This document shows positions 23,241-34,649 of a stretch of DNA of 64,000 nucleotides, piece by piece. The notes below the pieces were generated by a model. The model was not told where the DNA came from, searched no databases, and worked only from the letters and a program-made list of their open reading frames with translations. This DNA is from Apricaphanius iberus (taxonomy: Eukaryota; Chordata; Actinopteri; Cyprinodontiformes; Aphaniidae): NCBI GenBank assembly GCA_028564705.1, contig JAPXFQ010001774.1, positions 310,001 to 374,000 on the forward strand, written 5' to 3'. A program made the translations under genes and the position numbers. Each line of letters begins with the position of its first letter. The first letter of the stretch is position 1.

Positions 23241-25143
23241 GGGTCTCATTTATAAAGCTTGCTTATGCACAAAACAGGGTCTGAAAACTACATAAGCAAC
23301 TTTATACGCAAAGTTTGGGATTTATAGAAAAAACTGTGGTGGAAAAACTTGCGCTACTTTAAGCAAAGTAAGGAGATTGAATTAAATTGTAAATTTAAGC
23401 CACATTTTCAGACTTGTAGAGCATTGATCACATCCGAAACGGGTGCACAAAACCTCTCCCCCGTCTATAGGAACTGAGAATAAAAATGAGAACTTGATCA
23501 AAAATACATTGCATTTTAAGAATTATGTTTATATGTGTGTCTTCAGATTTTATAGCAATTGCACGTATTTGTACGTGTGTGAAGAACAAATATGCTGCAG
23601 CGTCCGTCCTGCATAATTCTGCACGATTGATGCGCTGGCACTCATTGAAGATTCTTTTTTATGTCAGGCACGCTGCTGCATCGATGCTGTGCCACCTGCA
23701 GTTCTTCCATTTGTTTGGATGACCCCAAATCAATATTTTGGATTGATGATACTTTTTGAAAGAAGTTTCGAAGCACACCTTTTCGCCTGGTTTTAAATAT
23801 CTTGGTATGCTTAACCTTATCATGTTCTATTGTAATTTTGTTTTATTTTTTTTAATTTTCTTTGATTCCAGTCTGACTGTCGCTAAGAGAGATAACCGTA
23901 GCCTATAATTATAACTTTATTTAATGTTCTTATTTGTTTAATCTCTTGTGCTGCTGCTTTAATTTTATTTATTTAAGTTATTTTTTACTCTCGCCTTTAA
24001 ACACATTTTTGTATCTATACTTTTGTCTGTTTTTGTGAAGCCTTTGACTGAGTAAAGCTCTGTATAACACTGATTGATTGATTGAAATAAAACATTCTCT
24101 GCCTCCGCATGCCTGCAGCTGCGTCTTTCTCGGCCTCTCGGTTGCCACGGTTACCCGTGAAACGCCCAATGGCCGCTGGCTGCTCTGCTTTGTGACCGCA
24201 TACCATGGAGGCCGCCATTGCTCCTCCATTGCTGTAGTACCTCCATTTGGCCGCTAGGCCCCCATTGAAAAGCATTGGACTTTAGACACGTTAAAAACAA
24301 CTTTAATGCCTGTTGCCCATTTTTTAAAAACTTTCTATGGCTACATATTCTTCCTATAACGCTGGGCTTGTCAAAAACATAGGCTCCAGGCTGGTTTTTC
24401 GTAAGATAATTTTTTTAAATCTTGCATAATTAATGAGGGGTCCGGACTTTGATTGACAGGCTTTTTTGTTGGACTTTAATTATAGGAACACTACATTTTA
24501 ATAATTATTTCAAGTTACTAGTTCTTACCTTTTGAGGTTTGAGAAATAGGAGAAACCTTGGATGAGCGCAGATACGGCAGCAGTCAGGCATGGGGCTATT
24601 AGCCTTTAGCTTAGCTAGCCAAGTTTAGCATCAGAGCTAAAGATGCGGGAGCAGAATGGGCGTGATAACGACCAAACTACATGCCCATACACGCCCCGTG
24701 AGGGGCAGAGTCTACAGTGAAGATCCCGCCCCTGTGCCCTTTTTAGGACACATAGTTTTAGCTGGGGAGGAGGAGTCTGTGAATCCGCCATGAATTCTCC
24801 CATGAAAGTGTGTCATTATGGTAAACGGGGAGGAGTGAGGAGGCGCTGTCTATTCTTTTTTACAGTCTATGGAAACACCCCATATTCGTCGTCTAAAGTC
24901 GATGCAGAATATTCACTAGACACTTTGCATTGACCGTTTATGGCAGATAGTGGGTGTGTAGGAGGCGGGATATGATCCAGAAACAACTGAGCACGTTTCT
25001 ACGAAGAGCCTGATTTTTAAAGTGGAGATTGCGTCCAGCCGTGTGTACTCCAAGTCTGATGGATCAGAAACCTAAGTTAAAAAAAAGTTGCTGAGCTTAA
25101 GTACGGTTGTAGTGATTCTGGCAAAGTTTTATAAATGAGACCC
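23241..25143. mobile_element. Non-autonomous PIF/Harbinger element
   Basis: Perfect 16-bp inverted ends GGGTCTCATTTATAAA at 23241-23256 and the complement at 25128-25143. Subterminal sequence (GCACAAAACAGGGTCTGAAA; GAGGCGGGATATGA near 24961) matches the Harbinger element at 61502-62910, so both belong to one family. The flanks TGG and CTA do not match, so the 3-bp target duplication is eroded. No transposase remains; the interior carries the repeat at 24095-24872. Confidence 0.8.
24095..24872. repeat. Unclassified repeat block ending TTTTTTACAGTCTATGG
   Basis: GC-rich sequence with CATACCATGGAGGCCGCCAT and several TTAGCTTAGCTAGC-type words, ending in TTTTTTACAGTCTATGG as at 11831. It probably inserted into the Harbinger element. 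Its left limit is uncertain. Confidence 0.45.
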
Positions 25144-26459
25144 CTAGGCTTTAGCACATGTCTAAAGAACAAGCTTCAGAGGATATCTAGTCAAAATGAA
25201 AAATACAAAGTAACAATGAGTCAATATCTCCTCCAGGCGGTTGTAAAAATCAAACAAACAACCCCCGCATCAAATGTCAAATACACATCAGCATTTCTTT
25301 CTTTTCTTGCATGTTCTCAAAGCCCTCGATGTACCTCTTTGCATGTACTCACTGTTCATCTCATCTTTCGAAGTGCTACATATTGTGTGTCTTCGCAGAT
25401 ACTGCTGCCGGAATGTGTGAAGAACTGTTATGCAAAATATCTTCTCTGTCCCCCTAGAGCACCGCAAGGCTTTGTGCTGCTGCCTTCTTCTATAAAAGCA
25501 GCATCGGCTGCAATAGAAGAGAATAAAATATACATGTATACAATTGACTGGCGCAGTATAAAGAAAAGGAAATGATGCAGTAAAGAGATAGTTTGAGTTC
25601 AATAAAAAGTGCCTCAGGCTTTTCAGTGAACACATTAAGAGAGCTGGTCGCCTGTGATTTCCTGAAATATGCATGTGGGCGCAACTCTAAGGTGATGGGA
25701 ATAGAGTTCCCTCCCATGTAACACACCAAAATACATAATAAGACAGCAGGGATCTGAACCTTTAAGAAGCTTTTATCTCATATTAAGTTAGCAATGCTTT
25801 CTGTCATTTACAACAGATGCGAACTGGTGTATCAGATTTAAATATGCAAATATGCATCTTTAAATACAGTATTAGAATGAATCACATTAAAACCTCACAA
25901 CTGTGTATGACAGCGTCAGTGCTTTCAGTTTTCTCCTGGGCAGCTGTGGCTACAATTTATCTTACCTCTATCAGCGCTCTCTAGTTTTCTGACTTAAAAG
26001 CAAACAAAGGTCTGTCACTTTGCACATGATATTTGAAAGCAAATTCTGTTAATGACTTTGAAAGAAAAACAAGACTTGTGAATATATATATTTTTTTTGC
26101 AATTAAAAATCTTGAGATCATTCTAAACAACCTGAGGGGGACTTAAGCAAAAATGCTTTTTGGTGGCCCGGCCTCCACCAGAAATGACCAAGAATGAAGT
26201 GTTTCTCAGAACACTTGTACTTATTTAGTGGTGGAAAATCATGTCTCTAACCCTAACCCAATGATTGGCCGTACCCTCCAGTATAAAAGATAGTAGACAA
26301 TGTGTAATAATGTAGCTTAAGCTATTTTTAGTGTTTGACCTATCAAAATCGACAGTTATATGCAATTTCTTTTGGGGGGGGGGGGTCTCACATATTGCTG
26401 ATTTTAGCTATACGTTGACGGCTGTGGTGCCTAACCCCCTGCAAATACCAGGGGTCCTC
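25144..26459. other. No recognisable gene; G-run at about 26371-26382
   Basis: An ORF of 146 codons at 25135-25575 has no motif and its N-terminus lies partly in the Harbinger element. A G-run of about 12 bases is present. Confidence 0.4.
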
Positions 26460-27205
26460 CCTAACACATAGGACTCATCTGTCATGATTTGAGAGGACTC
26501 AGAAGACTCAGCGACAACAGTTAGCAATAAATTAATTTTTTATTTTTCTCTATTCAAAACGAGGGCTCCCAAGACTGGGGAAAGAGATCACCAAGGCAGG
26601 TGGGTGCTGCTGGAAGCAGGGAGGAGAGAGGTGAGTAACGCACAAACTTCCTGATAATCCAGGGGATAATGTCTTACTTGAGAGATGAATAGTTGATCCT
26701 GGGGGGAACGATTGGGTGAAACTGGGTGGCTGTAGCTGGCAGAGGGGGAGCATGTAAGCTGGGATCAACCTTTCTCCTTCGGACTCCATGGAGAGCCAGC
26801 ACACAAGGGTGGACAGGCAGATGGTGAACCTCCAGAGACCCCGCCGAGGAGCAGTGAGAAGGAAGATGCACCCCGAGGGAGGTAGACGCCGAGGGCTGCG
26901 GACTGCAGCAGGAGGACGGACGGATACAGGGAACCAACAAACTCTGGAGAGGGAGAACGTGGGAGAAGGTAAGGCTTATGCTATAAGACTCGACTCAATC
27001 TAGGAAGCGGCCGGTTTACCACACTGGGTGTCAAAACAATCTGGCGTCTGCTCCAGGTCAGCACTCCCCTTAAAAGGCTCCTCCCCAATTGGCAAAGTGG
27101 AGACAGCTGGCATGGACCCGCCCTAGGCATCTTGAAAGGAAAAAGGTGAGCCCAGGCACACCACCCACACATTGCTTGCAGCCACGCAGAATACAACATC
27201 ATCCT
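26460..27205. repeat. GC-rich non-coding repeat, class unresolved
   Basis: Purine-rich, CAGGTGGG-rich sequence preceded by TTAGCAATAAATTAATTTTTTA. The style matches the blocks at 36313-37215 and 46645-47400: an AT-rich part, then GGTG/GACA-rich DNA with open frames on both strands. I recall similar repeats in many fish assemblies but cannot name the family. It is not a host gene on present evidence. Confidence 0.4.
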
Positions 27206-28297
27206 ATAGAGTGTTGTAAGAATAAGAGTTATTTTTTTATGTATTCACATGTTCCATTAATTTGATGGAAACCCATAAAAAAAGAACAGTCTATTGTTGT
27301 TTACACAGCAAAGGATTTAGCCTGCTGATGGTTAATCAGGTAAACGTTTCCAGCTGATGGACTAGGTCCAGAGCCTGATTTGTTCGGGTATCCAACAGTA
27401 TCTGATATCTGCCTAAATTAAACGGCTCTTCAAATGACATGCAAGGAAGACTGGTCTTAGGAAGGGGGGAGTTAATGCAAATACTGTAAGAGCAAATACC
27501 CTGACACTGTATAATGTTTTAGAAAAGACGGTTTGGGAGGTTCACGTGATCCAAATACTTTTGTGAACTCTGTTTCTCTGTGTTGATCAACATGATGTAT
27601 TATATCCTATAATGCCTGAAGTACTTGAATGTACTAATAAGTATAATAAAACAAATCACTTCGAGCTAGGGAGATGTAGGCATCAAGGAAAAGACTGGAA
27701 GATAATCTTTTTCTGGAGCAAATGTGTATTTTTTTGTGTTTTATATGTTGTTCTTATAATTACAATAATTTATTTTTTAAAGAGCCTGATTTATGGTGCC
27801 CCCCTGGACACTTGGATGCCCTAGGTGCTGCGAATGATGTGCGTAGGAAGAGAGTTGGCACTGTTTACTAACTAGCTTGAAGAATTCAAATAGTCATATT
27901 GTGTTTAAAGTCTGAATAATTCATTATTTTATTCAATTTGACTCAGTATACGTCGAAATAAACAGTGTCTTGTTGCACTAAATTTAAATATAAAACATTT
28001 GATTGAAGTGTAAGACTGAAGACTAAAGGTATGGCAAGCTAACCAATGGGGTTATTTTTGATCGCACAGAAGAAAAGATTATCAGTTTAGATGATTTTAC
28101 ATAGGTTCAACCAGGCTGTTTATTGGAAACACTTTTTGCCCCAGGGCATTAAAACAAAGGACATTTTCGATTCATGTTGCCTAAGGGGAAAAAACATAAA
28201 GCTAAGGGAGGAAGCCACAATTTATGCCACAACAGGAAGGCTGAAGAGAACACTACAAGGCAGTCAACAGCCTGAACATTGTGTTTTTCATGCCTTT
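27206..28297. other. No recognisable gene
   Basis: AT-rich spacer without assignable ORFs. Confidence 0.4.
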
Positions 28298-28586
28298 TGC
28301 TACATTCACACCGCCCCAAATGCCAGCGTCAGTTGCGGCAAGATTACAAGTAAAGTCTATGGTCGAGGTCAGAGGTCCGTCAGAGTCTCTGCGGTGTGTT
28401 GTGTATGCTGGCTCCGTCAACTTCACTTGCGTTTCATATGGCAACACAGAAGTTCAGCAAGCTGAACTTTTGATGGACCCAACGCAGTTAACACAGTGCG
28501 GCAACCAATCAGAGCGTCTCACTGTAGTGATGTCACTATACAGGTCTCTTGATTGAAATGGGATAAAAAAACCCAACATTTTCAAC

Positions 28587-28622
28587 AATGGAAGACAAGC
28601 TGATCGTGGCAGTCTGCAATCG
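28587..28622 (+). pseudogene. Start of Harbinger-associated MADF/Myb-like protein
   Basis: ATGGAAGACAAGCTGATCG encodes MEDKLIVAVCN, the usual first residues of the MADF-domain DNA-binding protein that helps Harbinger transposase enter the nucleus and bind its ends. The frame is lost right after this at the deletion joint. Confidence 0.6.
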
Positions 28623-28640
28623 CAAAATGAGAAATAACAC

Positions 28641-28855
28641 TTACCGAAGACAGATGGTCAGGCACTCCTCGGGAGGAATAGAGCACCTGTAGTTGGTGTC
28701 CTGGTAGGAGATTTGAGCTCCGATGTGGCCTAGGAGGTCATTAAAACTGGGCGCCGGACAGACGGAAGTATTGTTGAAAGTGAATCTCATCCATACGCAG
28801 CTCCTGGAGCAAATGGTTAAACTCCCCAAACTCAGAACGCATCTAAATAATGGGG
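28641..28855 (-). pseudogene. Harbinger transposase N-terminal exon
   Basis: The minus strand encodes LRMDEIHFQQYFRLSGAQ-like sequence in one frame, then FNDLLGHIGAQISYQDTNYR and the CSIPPEECLTICLR block, typical of the HARBI1-like transposase N-terminal region. CGGTAAGTG directly after the last codon (about 28640) is a good splice donor, in line with an intron-containing gene. A single frame slip is present near 28800. The nuclease domain is missing. Confidence 0.72.
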
Positions 28856-29100
28856 TGAACCCACAAACGGCGCTGATGTAGCCGAAGTCGACGTTGTCTA
28901 GCTTTATTTAGCCAATCAAGCCAAGCCACTCTCTTGATACTATCCAGCATAGTTCAGAACGTCCGGCAACAGAAGAAACCCCGCCCACGCGTTCTTTTTT
29001 CCTCAGATGCAAGCGTTGCAAGCTTTTTTGGACATGCGTCCAACTTCCTCCGTTGGATGCGTTACGCGACGCATCCAACAGATGCGGTCTGAACGCAGCA

Positions 29101-29214
29101 TTAGTCAAATGAAGGAGGCAGAATTTGACTGTTGCTCCCATTCCAAGTGTCCTTTTCATCCACATCATGTCTAGTATTAGCTTAGATTTACAGAGCACCA
29201 TCATAGGTGAACCC
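29101..29214. other. Short unassigned spacer
   Basis: Nothing recognisable. Confidence 0.4.
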
Positions 29215-30265
29215 GAAAAAGAAAGAAAGACACAGATTCAACGAAAGCCATAGTTCCAACAGAAGTTCTTGAAGCGAAGAATCTTGAGGTAACCCACGAA
29301 GAAGAGTAGCCAGAGGCCCAACAGAAGGAGCTGTCAGAGGCCAGTGTGGCTGGATATCAATCCCCTTGGAGGATGCAGACCGGGGCAGATTGGGCTGGAT
29401 CCCCTCGGCAGATGTAAGGGTCTGGAGCAGATTGGCATCCATTTGCCTGGTGAATGAAGCAGTCTGGAGCTGGGTTGGATCTGCATTGTTTCTCCAGTGG
29501 ATGCAGCAGTCTGGAGCCAAGGTAGATCAGCCTCAACCCCCTCAGCAGATGTAGAAGCCCCGAGAGCCGCTGCTGTGAGCTGGGAAAACTGCTGCCACGG
29601 CAGACAGTTGGAGGCAAGCCGAGTCGACCACAACCCCTTCAGAAGATGCTGGAGTCTGGATCCGATGTAGATTAGCCTCGATCCCCTCAGACGATGCACA
29701 CACCTAGACAGGAACCCAGAGAAAACCGGGTGCGAGGACAGGAGCATCAAACACCGATTCTGGAACTCGGGAGTGACACGGAGCAGGAACAGAAGCTTGA
29801 AAATCTCAACAAAGAAATGGAACAAGAGCTAGAAGGTCTGAACGAGGAACCAGTACAAACAGGTGAGCAGCCGAGCCAGGTGCTTGGATGAGCGGGCAAA
29901 CGGCAAGACTATACTAGTAGGCGGGCCCAGGACAGTGGATGGCCTTAGTGGCCAGCACAACAAGTGAAACCCGCAACCAGTCTGTCAAAATGGGGAGGAG
30001 TTTTAGTGAACTGGTCAGTAAAGCAGGGAGGTAGCCCCGTGGTCTAGAAGCCATGGCAAGGAATCGATTCAAGGCGTCTAAGGGGAGGACGGCAACTACG
30101 TCGTGGCCCCCCTGTAGAATTCTAGGAGTTGTTCGACAGCAGCCAGACCTTTGACGGCAAGTGGGTTGAGGGTCAGGGAGAGGGGCAGTCTCGAATCTGC
30201 GGTTGAAGGATTGCAGATATAAAACTGTGACCGGAAAAAATAAAAGCACCCTCTGAAGCAACATT
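29215..30265. repeat. Degenerate tandem repeat block of unresolved transposon
   Basis: From about 29340 to 29700 a loose unit recurs: a GGATC(N)CCTC word, a CAGATG word, then GTCTGGAGC, with variable spacing of about 50-80 bp. The block is open on both strands (for example 163 codons on minus at 29334-29825) because stops are rare in the repeat. The following 29700-30265 is GAGCAGGAACAGAAGC-rich. Composition and style resemble the minisatellite blocks at 36610 and 46921. No protein function is claimed. Confidence 0.45.
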
Positions 30266-30511
30266 AAGTGCTGCATTTTAAATGCACACAGCCATATTTG
30301 TCTACAATGGAAGTATTATATGTCTTCTCCTACAGCAGTTTATAGTAATTTAGATAGCTCTGTGTGCTTCTGTGCCTGTCAAAATTATTTATTCCACACA
30401 AACATGAAGCAGATGTAATAATCAGATAGATCACTTCAGGGCCTATGTACACAGTCAAATTCTAATCTGAAGTATGAGCGGATTAAAGACATTTTGCATG
30501 TGTAATCATAG
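30266..30511. other. No recognisable gene
   Basis: AT-rich spacer. Confidence 0.4.
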
Positions 30512-30690
30512 CTACTGTTACAGTAATTCATCCAAATAGAGATAAATGCATGAATGAGTTTTCGAGGTCCTGTTGCAACATCAGTTCTTTAATCCTAAAA
30601 ATGTTCTTCAAAGAAGGCTGACCTTGTGATCGCCTTTATGTGACCCTAGAGATTCAGGTCAAGTCTAACTCTTGATCATTACTCTTTACC
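30512..30690 (-). mobile_element. L2 LINE ORF2 fragment
   Basis: AGATAAATGCATGAATGAG, TCTTTAATCCTAAAAATGTT and CGCCTTTATGTGACCCTAGA align with 35095-35225 of the L2 ORF, the NLGVIMDSD to RLDYCNS region. It is a small isolated piece. Confidence 0.75.
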
Positions 30691-30897
30691 TCAATTTAAT
30701 TCAGTTTATTTATCAAGCACCAATTCGCAACAGATGTCATCTCAAGGTACTTTACAAGAAAACTAATTTCAATAAAATTATACAGACATTCCAAGCAGTT
30801 AAACGTTTTCTATGTAAGTAATCCATAGAGGTGTCATTAAGTAATTGATGTGAGGTTGTGCCTAGAACATGCAGACTTTTACGACAGCAATACCTCA

Positions 30898-31207
30898 GTA
30901 ACTTATTACAGAAGTTACACATTACATTTTTTTATGCACATTCTGTATATGTTTTACAACATTTTTAATTATTTAAACATCTTTTGGTATCCTGCTCTGT
31001 TGCTCATTACATCCTGGGTATGCCACTTTATCTGTACTTTAATCTTAATGACTGAACAGTACTGAACCGTACACTTTTCTAACTATGTCCATGATGTAAA
31101 CATTTTTTTGGTAAAAACTGTGTTTCGGTTTTGTGTTCTGTTCTGTTTTTGCTGCTTTTACAACCAAATTTCTCTTGTTGGACAATTAAAGGATTATTCT
31201 ATTCTAA
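30898..31207 (+). mobile_element. LINE 3' tail ending in ATTCT repeats
   Basis: It ends TTGGACAATTAAAGGATTAT then TCTATTCT, the style of 3' ends seen in Rex1-like teleost LINEs. No coding sequence is left. It lies within the CCTCA-flanked insertion. Confidence 0.6.
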
Positions 31208-31210
31208 TGT

Positions 31211-31680
31211 GAGAATGATGTGTTGTCAGTTCAAGCGCTAACCTGTTTTCTCTTAGTCTCTTCTTATAGTAGGTCCTCCTGACCCGCCCTGCTTGATGAC
31301 CCTGACTAAGATGGCATTGCAGTGACGGAAAGTTCTCCACGTCCTGCAACAAACTTCTGCATCAGTTCTGTTGCTCTTTCTGTGTCTCTGTTCTGTATTC
31401 TCCAAACCCCAGACAGTCTCGGCAGCTGACCGGTTATGCTGAGCCTGGTTCTGCCGGAGGTTTCTTCCTGTTAAAAGGGAGTTTTTCCTTTCCACTGTCG
31501 CTTCATGCTTGCTCAGTATGAGGGATTGCAGAGAATTACACAACGCAATCTTCTGTGGTTCTCTAATTTCTACATGAAACATTGTATTGTAATAACTCTT
31601 CTTGTAAAGTGCCTTGAGATGAAATCTGTTGTGAAACAGCGCTATGTAAATAAACTGAATTGAAATAAACTGAATTAATG
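31211..31680 (+). mobile_element. L2 LINE 3' tail on the plus strand
   Basis: The same 3' UTR as 15791-16020 and 21267-21850 but opposite in orientation: CCTGTTAAAAGGGAGTTTTT, CTTGCTCAGTATGAGGGATT, then AGTGCCTTGAGATGA and a terminal AAACTGAATTGAAATAAAC. It is inserted inside another copy of its own family. Confidence 0.85.
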
Positions 31681-31955
31681 CCTCATACTGAGCAAGCATA
31701 TAAGGTTGCAGGAAGAAGCCTCCTGTAACACATCTTAGTACAAGCTGTCATCTGCCACGACAGTCTGCGGGTTTGAGAAGACACAAAAAGAACAAAAGGT
31801 AACTCATGTAAGAGTACTATTAAAGAGGGTAAAAAGTTCACAACAGGACATGGAGGATGTTTGGTCACTGGGAGCATCATCTGAATCGATGCTGCTCCCC
31901 ATGCAGCAAGGCATTGACCAGGTAGAGCTGGAGAGGTCAAAAGATAATTTCTTCA

Positions 31956-33976
31956 GTTTTGTCCTTTGTTAAGCAGGAGAAAGTTATGGGATTATTAATG
32001 GTTATGCCGTTTTTTACTTCGGGTTTGGATGGGCAGATGAGGTAGCCAGGTAAGGCTCATCTGTAAAAAATGTTCCTATTTTTGTACCCAACTTGATAAG
32101 ATGAATTAGGTTTTTAATTATGTAATATTTCTTTGAATGACTGGCGACATGTCCAGGGTGTACCCCACCTCTTCAAATGACTGCTGGAGATGGTCACCAG
32201 CCCCCCCCCCCCCCCCACAACCCTGCAGAGGTTGAACGGGTATGGGTAATGGATTATATTTTTTAAAATAAAATGGTTACCTATGAAATTAGCTTTCTTT
32301 TACTTTGCAAGGGAACGAAGTTCCTTGAGTGTCCTTGATATTACACTTATGCTCGCAGCAGGGAACCTGTGTGTCTAAGTAGTGATTAGACCTAATGTAA
32401 TGAAACTGTGTTTGGTAATACATTAAGCCACAAGGGTTTAAATCTCTGACAGCATGACGTTCTGGCCTGAGAACATGAACATGATTATTAATTTAGAGAC
32501 AAGGAGGAAAGAGTTTCAGCAATGATAGTGCATACTCTAAATTATGCAACACTTCGTCTGCTTTGTGGAAACCCCAAAAACCTAAATGGAAAGGCATCCT
32601 CCAGGTTCCAGCTTATCATAAAAATCTGAACGCTTCCTGCTTCAGTTGAAACTTTTTTTATATTCAGTTAAACTTGGTCTTTTTCACACTGTAAGATGAA
32701 AGAAGGCCTATTGACTAAAGTCCAATATAATATTCCTAACTACACTTTGAATTCCAGCACACTGCAAAGCCGGGTTTATACCACAGCATGAATATAAACA
32801 TAAATGGTGGTCATTACACAGGACCGCTTTTCAAATTCACTTTTTCCTGATATTTGTAGGTGATGATGGTGTGAAAAAAAGCTGTTAAAACAGAAAAAAA
32901 TGTGTTGAACGTATTTTTATATGATATACTGTATGTAAATATCTGACTTCACCTGTAAGAGTTTAATCAAATCCTATGTAACTTTTCGAAGAACCCTGAA
33001 CTCTTAAAAAATAACTCAAGAGTAGAAATAAACAGAACACTAGACTAAGACACTAAGTTCACCGTAACCTTCGCAGTGCAAATAAAGCTTCTTTGAGTCA
33101 TGCGGAACAAGACATGATTCAGAAAAAAAAAGAGAAAAACATCGGTGACAAATTCAGTACTAATGACTGACTGCACCAACCTTGTTTACAGTGTGGCAGT
33201 GGTACTTAAACCTCTGAAAGCTAGAATTTTTTTATCACAAAAAAATTCATTACAGGCAGTGAAATGGAGAGGAACATACGAGATGTCACATCAGTGCTTG
33301 CATCTGAACATCTCATTACGACAGAGTGACTACACAAGGTCACCACACGTGTTCAGCCACGAGGATGTGCTCAAATGATCTATTTGAGAGAAAAGTTGGA
33401 CGACAGTGCCCGACATTAACGCAATGTGAAACAAAAAGAATGAAAAGTGATTTTGACACATACATATTCATTTAATAAAAGATGACAAGTACTAAGATAT
33501 TTAAACTGACGCTTCGATACTTCCTACAGTATTTACATAAACTGACTGCTGTGTAAAAACTTTACTCATATTACATGAGTCAGTTAGCAAATATATTGGC
33601 TTTTAGCAATATGTTAATCTTTTGCCAATATATTTGATCTCGCTATACTCCTGTACTTCCAAATCAGGCATGTCAAAAGTCTTGCCCTGAGTCCGAATTT
33701 CCACCGGCCAGAAGCGTCCTTTCATCAAATCAATAATATGTGGCCCGCCAGCAGTTTCCCACAGTGAAAAATGTACACAAAAAAAGCTATATTATTTCAC
33801 CAGAAGGTGGCAATAGAGCTGTGGCCGCACTCTTGTCGAGTGACCCCTGTGTGAACTTTTACTCCTAAAATGGAAAACTGTAACTAAAAAGAGTTAAGTT
33901 GACAGCAAGGGGCGTCGTTTCCAGGACAAGTGGAAATCAGACCATTTTTTCACTGACATACGAAACAATTTCAGCT
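31956..33976. other. No recognisable gene; fish repeat at 32140-32252
   Basis: Short ORFs without motifs. 32140-32252 is described separately. Around 33670-33770 GTGGCCCGCCAGCAG hints at a hAT terminal region, but this is too weak to call. Confidence 0.4.
32140..32252 (-). repeat. Teleost CATCCATCC/GGCGACATGTCC repeat, with C-run
   Basis: GACTGGCGACATGTCCAGGG, TGTACCCCACCTCTTC, a C-run near 32200-32217 and ACCCTGCAGAGGTTGAACG match the same dispersed repeat as 14655-14772. Confidence 0.55.
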
Positions 33977-34197
33977 CCATTCAGTTTATTTATATAGCGC
34001 CATTTCACAACAGATGTCATCTCAAGGCACTTTACAAGAAGAGTTATTACAATACAATGTTTAATATAGGAATTAGAGAACCACAGAAGATTGCGTCGTG
34101 AATTCTCAGCAATCCCTCACACTGAGTAAGCATGCAGCGACAGTGGAGAGGAAAAACTCCCTTTTAACAGGAAGAAACCTCAGGCAGAACCAGGCTT
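33977..34197 (-). mobile_element. L2 LINE 3' tail
   Basis: CATTCAGTTTATTTATATAG, ACAGATGTCATCTCAAGGC, then AGCAATCCCTCACACTGAG and ACAGTGGAGAGGAAAAACTC, in the order found in the longer copy at 21267. It is truncated at about 34197, where a hAT fragment begins. Confidence 0.85.
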
Positions 34198-34200
34198 GGG

Positions 34201-34368
34201 TATGCACTGAAGCGATTCTACTCCCTCAGAAAGGAAATCGGACAATTCTTGGCAAAAAAGGGACAACCGATCCCAGGACTCTCAGATGCTGTTTGGCTGG
34301 CTGATTTTGGATTTTTAGTTGACATAACAGGACACCTGAACCCGCTGAACACGAGCCTTCAAGGCAAG
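34201..34368 (+). pseudogene. hAT-Charlie-like transposase fragment (GTF2IRD2/SCAND3-like)
   Basis: Fifty-six open codons encode LRKEIGQFLAKKG, LSDAVWLADFGFLVDITGHL and NPLNTSLQGK. This matches the central helical region of hAT-Charlie-like transposases, which is also kept in the vertebrate proteins GTF2IRD2 and SCAND3. The match is to the family as I know it. The fragment is bordered by L2 tails on both sides, and the right border shares the AAGGCAAGG word of the next L2 tail. It is therefore a transposon relic that LINEs inserted into. Confidence 0.7.
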
Positions 34369-34649
34369 GCAAGGCAAGGCAATTTTATTTCTATAGCACA
34401 CTTTCAACACAAGGTAATTCAAGGTGCTTTACATGATTCAGTGATAATGAAACCACATGATTACAAAGCATATAAGTTTAACAGTAATCAATCAGTAAGA
34501 AAAGATATTGTAAGGAACAAATCCACGTAATTAATACACAATCACTTAAAAATAAAGCTAAAAGATAGAATAAAATATAGAAATTAAAACGACAACAATA
34601 AAATAATATAAAGATCAAATGTTTACAATAAAAAAAAAAAAAAAAGCAG

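Larger units (their letters stand above)
28298..29100. mobile_element. Harbinger deletion derivative with remnants of both element genes
   Basis: Imperfect inverted ends: TGCTACATTCACACCGC at 28298 and, reversed from 29100, TGCTGCGTTCAGACCGC. Inside lie the start of a MADF-domain protein on plus (28587-28622) and the first exon of the Harbinger transposase on minus (28641 to about 28850). Autonomous Harbinger elements carry exactly these two divergent or convergent genes, so the middle of the element has been deleted, leaving the two gene starts fused tail to tail. Confidence 0.78.
30691..31955 (-). mobile_element. L2 LINE 3' tail, split by younger LINE insertions
   Basis: 30691-30897 and 31681-31955 are consecutive parts of one minus-strand 3' UTR: the AATTCAGTTTATTTATCAAG start, GACAGCAATACCTCA, then CCTCATACTGAGCAAGCAT and the TGCTCCCCATGCAGCA block. 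They are separated by plus-strand LINE tails. CCTCA at 30893-30897 is repeated at 31681-31685 as a target duplication. Confidence 0.8.

Noticed and set aside
25135..25575. 146-codon plus ORF as a host exon
   Set aside because: Its start lies in the right end of a Harbinger element. It has no motif, and an equally long ORF is open on the other strand.
29334..29825. 163-codon minus ORF as a gene
   Set aside because: It lies in a degenerate tandem repeat that is also open in other frames. No domain recognised.
33660..33800. Left end of a hAT element paired with 37690-38003
   Set aside because: GTGGCCCGCCAGCAG is suggestive, but the terminal motif is not clean and the 4-kb interior contains unrelated elements.
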